DNA of 64,000 bases, taken from the NCBI RefSeq assembly GCF_901000735.1, contig NC_081545.1:20484100-20548099 (forward strand), given 5' to 3'. Within the stretch, counting starts at the first letter, position 1, and each line of letters opens with the position of its first letter. Source of the DNA: Corylus avellana. Lineage: Eukaryota; Streptophyta; Magnoliopsida; Fagales; Betulaceae. A program made the translations under genes and the position numbers. Of this stretch, positions 57,459 through 64,000 are shown one piece after another. Below the pieces are notes generated by a model. That model did not search any database. It was not told where the DNA came from and saw nothing but the letters and a program-made list of their open reading frames with translations.

Positions 57459-57558
57459 NNNNNNNNNNNNNNNNNNNNNNNNNNNNNNNNNNNNNNNNNN
57501 NNNNNNNNNNNNNNNNNNNNNNNNNNNNNNNNNNNNNNNNNNNNNNNNNNNNNNNNNN
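57459..57558. other. Assembly gap of 100 N (contig D to E)
   Basis: A 100-N run separating the copia leader from the CACTA end. Confidence 0.99.
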
Positions 57559-58276
57559 TGATTTTTTAGGACCATTAGGGTCGACATTTGTGGACCCTAA
57601 TGGTCAACTATCAGCGTCCACTTCAAAAGTGGACGCTGATAGTCAATTTTTTTTTTAATATTTTTGGACCATTAGCGTCCACAAATGTGGACGCTAATGG
57701 TCAACTATTAGCGTCGACTAATTCTTTTGTGTACATCATCTTTAGAGTCAAACACATGCATCTTTTAGGGTCGATAAAGTGGACGCTAAAAGTCATCATT
57801 AGGGTCGACTCTAAGTAGACGCTGATAGTTAGTTTTTTTTTTTAATTTTTAGGACCATTAGCGTCCATAAAAAGTGGACGCTAATGGTTTAACTATCAGC
57901 GTCCACTTTGATTTGGACGCTAATAGTTATTATTATTATTTTTTAAAAGGGCCATTAGGGTCCATAAAGTCGACCCTAATGGTTAACTAAAAGTGGACGC
58001 TATTGCTTGACTATTAGGGTCGACTTTCGCTTCCGTTTACATCATCTTTAGGGTCCAAACATTGTGACTTTTAGGGGCGATAAAGTGGACGCTAAAAGTG
58101 ATCATTAGGGTCGACTTTTAAGTGGACCCTGATAATCAGACATTTGATCATTAGGGTCGGACTATTAGCGTCGACACCTTTAGGGTCGAAAAGTCGACGC
58201 TGTTGGCAACAGCGTCCACTTTAGGATCTTTAGGGGCGACTTTGAGTCGCCCCTAAAGACCTAATTTCTTGTAGTG
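57559..58276 (-). mobile_element. CACTA (En/Spm) transposon terminus
   Basis: Read on the minus strand from 58276 it begins CACTACAAGAAAT, the canonical CACTA terminal inverted repeat. Next comes a perfect 14-bp stem with a 3-nt loop (58228-58258, CTTTAGGGGCGACT and complement). The remaining 700 bp are subterminal repeats of AGCGTCCAC/GTGGACGCT and TTAGGGTCGAC in both orientations, the usual transposase-binding region. The coding part and other end are lost in the gap. It appears to have inserted into the hAT-like element that follows. Confidence 0.9.
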
Positions 58277-59433
58277 CCGCTAACCGCCTTTTTATATAAT
58301 TTATTTTTATAATTATAATTATAAAAATATTTATACATATAACATAATCGCTTGATCATTAAATCACAATTTTTTTTAAAAAAATAATTAAATCACAATT
58401 TGAGTATTAATATATTATTACTATAATTTATATGATTATATCATATAATCACTTGATCATTAAATCACAATTTTTTTTTAAAATAATTAAATCACAATTT
58501 GAGTATTAATATATTATCACTATAATTTATATGATTATATCACATGATCAGTTGATCATTAAATCATTTGATTATATAATAACAAATTATACATATATAA
58601 TATGACATAACTCATAAGTATACCAATTCATACTAATACAACAATTAAATATCTAGAGACTTATTTTCAATGTATGTTATAAACTTATAAGTCTATATAT
58701 GTTATAAGTCTATATAAGTCTACATATGCATATGAATAATATAAATGTATAATATCAATACTTAATCATATGATTCAATGACAATTCAAATACTTTATTC
58801 AAGATTTCAAGTGAATCATATTATTAATGTACAATGATGATATGATTCGTATAATATCAAATTAAGTAATTGACATTGGATTAAACAATGACCAATTAAT
58901 GTGTTACTTATAAACACAATTTAAGTATTAATGTATTATCATTATATGTTGTGACAATTGTCTGAATTCTGAACCTTTTTTTATATGTTGTGTTGATTTT
59001 TTTTTTTTTATATGTTGTGTTTTTTTTTTAAAAAAAAGTTAATCGGTTATGATTTAATATTTAAGGAAATTTTTTTAAAGTATAAGTAAATGTAATTTTT
59101 TCAATATGGGCTCTTTTTATAGCAATTGAGCCCAAGAAGATACTAAAATAAATAAATAAATAAAAAGAGCGTAAAAAAAAAGGCCCAAAAACGCCCAAAA
59201 AGACCTGGAAAGCCCTAAGAAAGCCCAAAAAGGCCCAAAAAAAAGCTCAATTTTGAAAAAGCGGTTAGCGGGCCGTTATCTATTTCACTAACCGCTAACC
59301 GACGGTTAACCGCTAACCGTTAACCGCTAAGCAGTTAGCGGTTGCGGTTAGTGAAATCTACTAACCGCTAAGGCGGTTACGGTTAGCGGTTATTGCCAAT
59401 AACCGCTAACCGTAACTGCCTTGACACCCCTAG
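58277..59433 (-). mobile_element. hAT-like non-autonomous element
   Basis: On the minus strand it begins TAGGGGTGTCAAGG at 59433. Both ends are rich in AGCGGTTA/TAACCGCT words (58277-58290 and 59255-59425) around an AT-rich core. A 101-bp unit is tandemly repeated at about 58348-58550. The left tip is cut by the CACTA insertion. It resembles 45704-46261 in design (TAGGGGTG end, subterminal word arrays), but the words differ. Confidence 0.65.
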
Positions 59434-59861
59434 TCATGCAGCTTTCTACTACTACTCACTTGTTGTCCATCATACCTAAAAGACTTCAATAAATCAGGAA
59501 AATATATTGAGTGACCTATAAATCAAGAAAATAGGAAAAATGATAGGCTTACAAATAAATTTTACAAAAAATCTCTTACAATATGATGTGGCACAATATG
59601 ATTGGGTTTCTCAAAAGTTGCATTTATCTCATTTCCAATCATGTTGTGCCACATCATGTTGTAAAAATAAAAGTTTTTTCATAAAATTTGTTTGTAAGCC
59701 TAGCATTTCTCATAAAGTATATATTGAGTGACATTTGCTGAGTATAAATAGAATATAATCAAAACTGAACTCCTTAATATATGGAGTTAGTTCTATCTAC
59801 AAAACTGAATACAAAATTCAAATATATAAAATATAATCTATACATTTGATAACAGCCCCCT

Positions 59862-59996
59862 CAAACGAAGGGGAATAGGATAAACATGAAGTTTGGTGTA
59901 CAATTGTGAGAAACAAATAGCAGAAAGTCCCTTTGTGAAAACACCCGCAACTTGATCAACTGTAGAGATTTATTTGGGAAAAGTGATAATCCACTC
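59862..59996 (-). pseudogene. Copia pol C-terminus
   Basis: Minus strand: VDQVAGVFTKGLSAICFSQL and LHVYPIPLRLRG, preceded on the plus strand side by the LTR remnant 59700-59855. It is the target of TR-GAG copy 2. Confidence 0.85.
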
Positions 59997-60553
59997 TGAT
60001 GCAGATTGGATAGCCAAATAGTAGCCCCCGTTCTGCGATCGACTGCATGACAAAACGCACCCGTGTCTGGTACTACGCTTGTTACCCTTGTGACTGTGAT
60101 CGTGTGCACCCGCGTCTAGTACTGCGCTCGATCCTCCCCGTGACTGCGCTCGAGCGCACATCGAGCGCACACGGGAAACGTTATGTTATTTTCGCATTTT
60201 ATTGGCTTAAACCGACTTTATTTCATTATTATATTAGGGTTAGGATTTTGGGAGTCTATATTTCGTGTTTTATTAGGTTTAGGAGTCTTGGGTGCTATAA
60301 ATAAATGCTTGTAGCCTCTAGGAAATCAGTTGTTTTTTATTATTGATTTTGATTAATGAAAATACTCAGAATTGAGTTTATTCCCATTTTCCTTCAAAAC
60401 TTAGAGAGTATCTAGCTTTTCAAGTATAATTCTTAGATCATTGATTGATTCAAGATCTAGAATTACCTATCTGTTCTCTTATTGTTATTCTTCGCTGCAA
60501 CCCACCAAGTCGGGCTGCATCAGTTGGTATCAGAGCTCAATTACTTTCCATGA

Positions 60554-61160
60554 ATGGGGAGGAGTGACCGTTGTGCAAACATGTACAAGGTGTATGTGCG
60601 CACAGAGATAGCACGTAAGGAGAAATCGGCAATTTGCTTGCGGCACATGAGTGGTGGGCCGAACGGTTGTCATCGCCAACCAAGACCGCGATTCGCGGAG
60701 GCTGAAGGCAAATCTATCTCTGAACAATGGCAACACACGGAGGATCAACTCAGGGCTATGAGGGGTCAAATTGAAGACCTCACTACCCAAGTATCCTACT
60801 GATGTGGTCAATATGGGAATGGATCCGAAAACCCTTTTCTGGAGTGCTGAATGCACGGACGTCAGCACCATGCGCAAGCTCATGCCAATAGGTGGGTGAA
60901 CGGGTTCAAACACAATATTTCGGAATTCTACGGGGATCTACATTCCGAAGAATTTTCTGGATTGGGTGTTGGCTATTGAAGAGGTTCTTGACTTCAAAGG
61001 GATGCTCGATGAATGACGAGTCTCTTTGGTGGTACGCACATTCCGGGGAAGTGTTGCTGCGTGGTGGCAACAACTGAAGCAAAATAGGGTGCGGCAAGGC
61101 AAATTAAAGATCAATAGTTTGGAAAAACTATTGAAATACATGTGAGTCGCCGTCTTGCCC
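60554..61160 (+). pseudogene. TR-GAG gag fragment (copy 2)
   Basis: Frame 60554-60802 (EQWQHTEDQLRAMRGQIEDL) stops at 60800, where copy 1 has Trp. It continues as SEFYGDLHSEEF and, after a 1-nt shift, LDWVLAIEEVLDFKGML and RTFRGS/WWQQLKQN, the gypsy gag core. It breaks off in an A-tract at 61239-61262. The ATG at 60549 with AATGGGGAGG context opens only a short frame, so the real start is unsure. Confidence 0.8.
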
Positions 61161-61263
61161 CATAAGTATACCATGGGCCAAAATTCACAGAATTGGAGAC
61201 AAGGGTCTATGGCAATGACAAGAAAAATAGATAATTCCTACTAAAAAAAAAAAAAAAAAAAAT

Positions 61264-61860
61264 GTGTTTAGGGAAACATGGGATGAGGCGGAGAGTCCAC
61301 GACCGGCCAATTTGACCTTTACTCGCCAACCTCAAATCCGTCTATCCAATCTATATGTGGAGGGGCAAGGTGAGTCCGTTGATGAGGAGTTCCTAAAATT
61401 TGAGATCCTTAATGAAGAGTTCAAGTATGATGATGTTGAAGATCCTTCACAAGGGTTCGTGGATTGGGATTCCCCACCAACCTATGATGACGATGTCGAT
61501 GAGGAAGATCCCATTAAAAGACCTTTGTCATCCAACCTAGAGGAAGAGTACAAAGAAGAAGGGTATTCTCCTATGTTTGACGGCTTCTACCCCGAAGAAG
61601 ATGACCAATTGGAAGAGGAAGAGTACGAAGAAGATGGGTTTTCTCCCATGTTTGGTGGCCTCTACCCCAAAGAAGATGACCAATTGGAAGAGGAAGAGCC
61701 CACAGATGACATCACCGATTATGAAGAGGATGACATCACCGATTATGAAGAGGTTGATGAAGACTTTTCAGGTGAAGTGCCTAATTCTAATGGTGAAGAT
61801 GGTGATTATGTTGATTTCCTTGGTGTTGAAGATATTTTAAATTCTCCTAACAATGATTAA
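61264..61860 (+). CDS. TR-GAG acidic reading frame (copy 2)
   Basis: 198 open codons ending NSPNND and stop. About a third of the residues are Asp or Glu. A unit with EEGYSPMFDGFYPEEDDQL is followed by a second copy EDGFSPMFGGLYPKEDDQL, and DDITDYEE is also doubled. Copy 1 has a single version of each. A Phe-Arg-Glu-Thr start after the A-tract suggests that the true upstream part was lost. No domain is recognised. It may be the spacer between gag and protease in the parent gypsy element. An intact frame here need not mean function. Confidence 0.6.
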   Translation: MFRETWDEAESPRPANLTFTRQPQIRLSNLYVEGQGESVDEEFLKFEILNEEFKYDDVEDPSQGFVDWDSPPTYDDDVDEEDPIKRPLSSNLEEEYKEEGYSPMFDGFYPEEDDQLEEEEYEEDGFSPMFGGLYPKEDDQLEEEEPTDDITDYEEDDITDYEEVDEDFSGEVPNSNGEDGDYVDFLGVEDILNSPNND

Positions 61861-62181
61861 GGTGAGTTTTATGCAGACGAGGATAAATTATATGTTCACG
61901 AAGGAAACAATGGCTAACCCATTCTTGAGTATTTTCATTGCACGTGGAAGGGAAAAGCAACAAGAGAAGTACGGCAAATCCGAAGAATTGTCAAGTGGTG
62001 TGTGGGGCTTTCTAGACAAACATCGAGGTATGTCAATGATGAAGAGTATCTCATTCATTATGGGGTGTTGTCTTGTCTTGATCGTGAGGAACAGCAAGTA
62101 GAATGAGTTAATTGGACATCCCAAGGACTGTGGAAAGAACTAGCCGAATTCGAGGACGAATTCTCTCCAACGTGAGGACAA

Positions 62182-62696
62182 TGATGCAGATCGGATAGCC
62201 AAACAGTAGCCCCCATTCTGCGATCAAGCGCACGACTGAGCGCACCCGTGTTTGGTACTGCGCTCGTTACCCCTATGACTACGATCGAGCGCACCCATGT
62301 CTGTTACTATGCTCGATCCTCCCTGTGACTGCACTCGAGCGCACACAGGAGACGTTATGTTATTTTTGCATTTTATTGCCTTAAACCGACTTTATTTTGT
62401 TATTATATTTGGGTTAGGATTTTGAGAGTCTATATTTCGTGTTTTATTAGGTTTAAGAGTCTTGGGGGATATAAATATATGCTCATAGCGTCTAGAAAAT
62501 TAGTTGTTGTTTATTATTGATTTTGATTAATGAGAATACTCAAAGTTGAGTTTATTCCCCTTTTCCTTCAAAACTTAGAGAGTATCTAGCTTTTCAAGAA
62601 GAATTCTTAGATCATTGATAGACTCAATATTTAGAATTACCTATCCGTTCTCTAATTGTTGTTCTTCGCTGCAACCCACCAAGTCGAACTGCATCA
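62182..62696 (+). repeat. TR-GAG copy 2, 3' LTR
   Basis: 515 bp, the partner of 59997-60522, with GAGCGCA words at 62220-62345. Confidence 0.9.
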
Positions 62697-62704
62697 TACT
62701 CCAA

Positions 62705-63575
62705 TATGCTTAAAGCATTCACGGCAGCTTCCTTCTCATTTCTCCTAAATTTAGAGAATAAAACTACTTTTTGCTTCCCTATTCAAATACACTCCACAAT
62801 AGCTTCCCTTTATATTTCCCTATAACATTAAAATAGTATTTTTTTATTTTTTTTTGCTTTTATATTCATTTATTTTGCATAGGAATGTGTGAGAGGACAG
62901 AAAATGTCTTTTTATGAGTATAATAAATCATGTGAGTTACTACAGTTGAACCCAAGTTCAACTTTAGCAATCCTAATGTATAAGAGCATTCACAATGGAG
63001 GAGCCAAATTTTTATGCAAAATAGCTCCTCAAAGCTCACTATTATCTAGTTTAACTAATGAATTTTTAAATGCCTCTACATCCGATTAGCTATATTTCTA
63101 TCTATTCTCCTAAAATAATATTTTATTTTTAATTTTTTATTAATTTTAATTCAAAAAAAACCATTTTCATCAGAAAAAAAAAACAACAAAAACAACCAAT
63201 CACCCCTTAAAAAGTGGGAAAAGATTTGGGAAAAAGAGAAAACAGGTGAGACAAACAATAAAAAATAAAATGGCTCCATTGAAAAGTGCTGCTACATTTA
63301 GCTTTTTTTTTTTTTTGGCTCTTCAAATCAATTATCCATTTTGCTTTTTTTTTTTTTTTTTTCCTCTAATCCAATGTATGGGTTTTTTTTTACAAATTTG
63401 TAGAGCCATTTTAGATAAAAAATAACATTTGGTTCTTCCATTGTGAATGCTCTAAGGAAGATACAGGGAAGCTGCAGTAAATGAGTTTTTGTGATTTTTT
63501 TTAGATTTTTCCTATATATAGAGAAGGGAAGCAGTTTTAGAGTAGCTGCTGGCCGAGAATGCTTTCAATCTTAAA
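62705..63575. mobile_element. Larger inverted-repeat MITE (outer)
   Basis: Left end AAAGCATTCACGGCAGCTTCC (about 62711), right end GGCCGAGAATGCTTT (about 63552-63566), with further pairing of GGGAAGC/GCTTCCC words inside. The outer element hosts the Tourist-like MITE at 62984-63452. The exact ends and target site are not certain. Confidence 0.6.
62984..63452 (+). mobile_element. PIF/Harbinger-type (Tourist-like) MITE
   Basis: 469 bp with terminal inverted repeats GAGCATTCACAATGGA and TCCATTGTGAATGCTC. It is flanked by TAA on both sides (62981-62983 and 63453-63455), the 3-bp target of the superfamily. Orthologous to 45198-45611. Confidence 0.88.
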
Positions 63576-63606
63576 TTTGATTAATGCACCTTAACGATCT
63601 ATTAAA

Positions 63607-64000
63607 AGGATTAAAGGGCTATACTCCGAAATTAATTCTTTGATGCAAAGATTTTGGTGGGGAAATCAGTTTACCGGATCTCAGATTCATTGGTTGAATT
63701 GGAGTAAAATCGGAGAAGTAAAAAACTGTGGTAGTATGGGATTTCGGGATTTTAAGTGTTTTAACAAAGCACTTTTGGCGAAGCAATATTGGAGGTTGTG
63801 GAATATGCCGAATAGTTTGGTCTCTCAAACTATGAAGGCCAAATATTACCCACATGGATTTGCACTAGAGGCCCATCTGAGAAATAAGTCGTCCTTTGCA
63901 TGGAGGAGTATATGGGAGTCGGGTGATCTACTGAAAGATGGGTTGGTGTGGAGGATTGGCAACGACTTCGCTGCAAAAATATGGACAGACAAAAAGGTCC
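63607..64000 (+). pseudogene. LINE reverse transcriptase C-terminal part (runs off window)
   Basis: An uninterrupted frame encodes the segment between RT and zf-RVT of plant L1-like LINEs: RFWWGNQFTGSQIHWLNW, GFRDFKCFNKALLAKQYWRL, VSQTMKAKYYPHG and SFAWRSIWESGDLLKDGLVW. All 131 codons to the window end are open, so the LINE may be better preserved to the right. Its 5' side is cut at 63606, the edge of the inverted duplication, so it is a fragment here. Confidence 0.88.

Larger units (their letters stand above)
59997..62696 (+). mobile_element. TR-GAG type LTR retrotransposon (GAG only), copy 2
   Basis: 5' LTR 59997-60522 (526 bp), primer-binding site GTTGGTATCAGAGCTC (60523-60538), interior to 62181, 3' LTR 62182-62696 (515 bp). 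Flanks CACTC (59992-59996) and TACTC (62697-62701) differ at one base. With copy 1 (CACTC and CATTC) they point to one ancestral insertion that was then duplicated with its surroundings. No protease, RT or integrase. Confidence 0.92.
59434..63606 (+). repeat. Right arm of large inverted duplication
   Basis: Reverse-complement counterpart of 45033-49833. Its ends coincide with the hAT-like element (59433) and the LINE frame (63607). It lacks the two MITEs unique to contig C, but has an extra duplicated unit in the acidic frame of TR-GAG. Confidence 0.9.

Noticed and set aside
57559..58276. CRISPR-like or satellite array
   Set aside because: Units occur in both orientations with irregular spacing and end at a CACTA terminal repeat in a plant genome; they are transposon subterminal repeats.
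61888..62124. Minus-strand frame (also at 47034-47270, plus strand) conserved in both TR-GAG copies
   Set aside because: It is antisense to the TR-GAG interior. Similarity between the copies follows from the duplication and does not show coding constraint.
1..64000. Operons, phage, restriction or other microbial systems
   Set aside because: All recognised genes are plant genes or plant retroelements with eukaryotic splicing; no prokaryotic cluster is present.

Overview
The window reads as nuclear DNA of a eudicot plant. It has GT-AG spliced exons, plant-type LRR receptor-like protein (RLP) sequences, Ty1/copia and Ty3/gypsy elements primed from initiator tRNA-Met, plant LINEs, a CACTA end, MITEs and a tRNA-derived SINE. 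It is gene-poor: one host gene looks catalytically intact (an OTU-type deubiquitinase, 5' exons not found). Every other host-gene trace is a decayed fragment (three RLP loci, an RNase T2, an AVT1-like amino-acid transporter). Most of the rest is nested transposable elements of different ages.

Four N-runs split the window into five contigs: A 1-26287, B 26388-37686, C 37787-52648, D 52669-57458, E 57559-64000. Contig A holds gypsy and LINE remnants, a 507-bp TRIM, the OTU gene (4388-10936), two RLP pseudogenes on the minus strand, a 4.9-kb copia element (16613-21558) inserted in the second RLP and itself carrying a 94-bp SINE, then a LINE with an open RNase H reading frame. Contig B holds a chromodomain gypsy element (minus), a plus-strand RLP pseudogene split by a solo LTR that contains a fold-back MITE, an RNase T2 pseudogene, and the 5' half of a second copia family. 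Contig C starts with 7138 bp that repeat the end of contig A. It continues with a MITE-rich block around a small GAG-only LTR retrotransposon (TR-GAG type), an AVT1-like fragment and the 3' end of a minus-strand copia interrupted by a solo LTR. Contig D is an almost complete minus-strand copia of the family seen in B and C. Contig E has a CACTA terminus, a hAT-like element, an inverted and diverged copy of the TR-GAG block of contig C, and the start of a LINE.

The most consequential observation concerns the assembly. 19150-26287 and 37787-44924 keep one constant offset (18637) with no difference in any part compared, and each copy ends exactly at a 100-N gap, on opposite sides. The simplest reading is that contigs A and C overlap and were never merged, with contig B placed between them. 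Biologically, the best material is the set of dated insertions (target-site duplications plus filled and empty sites), the TR-GAG pair, and the transcription-factor-like motif arrays inside transposable elements. I found no convincing new biological system.
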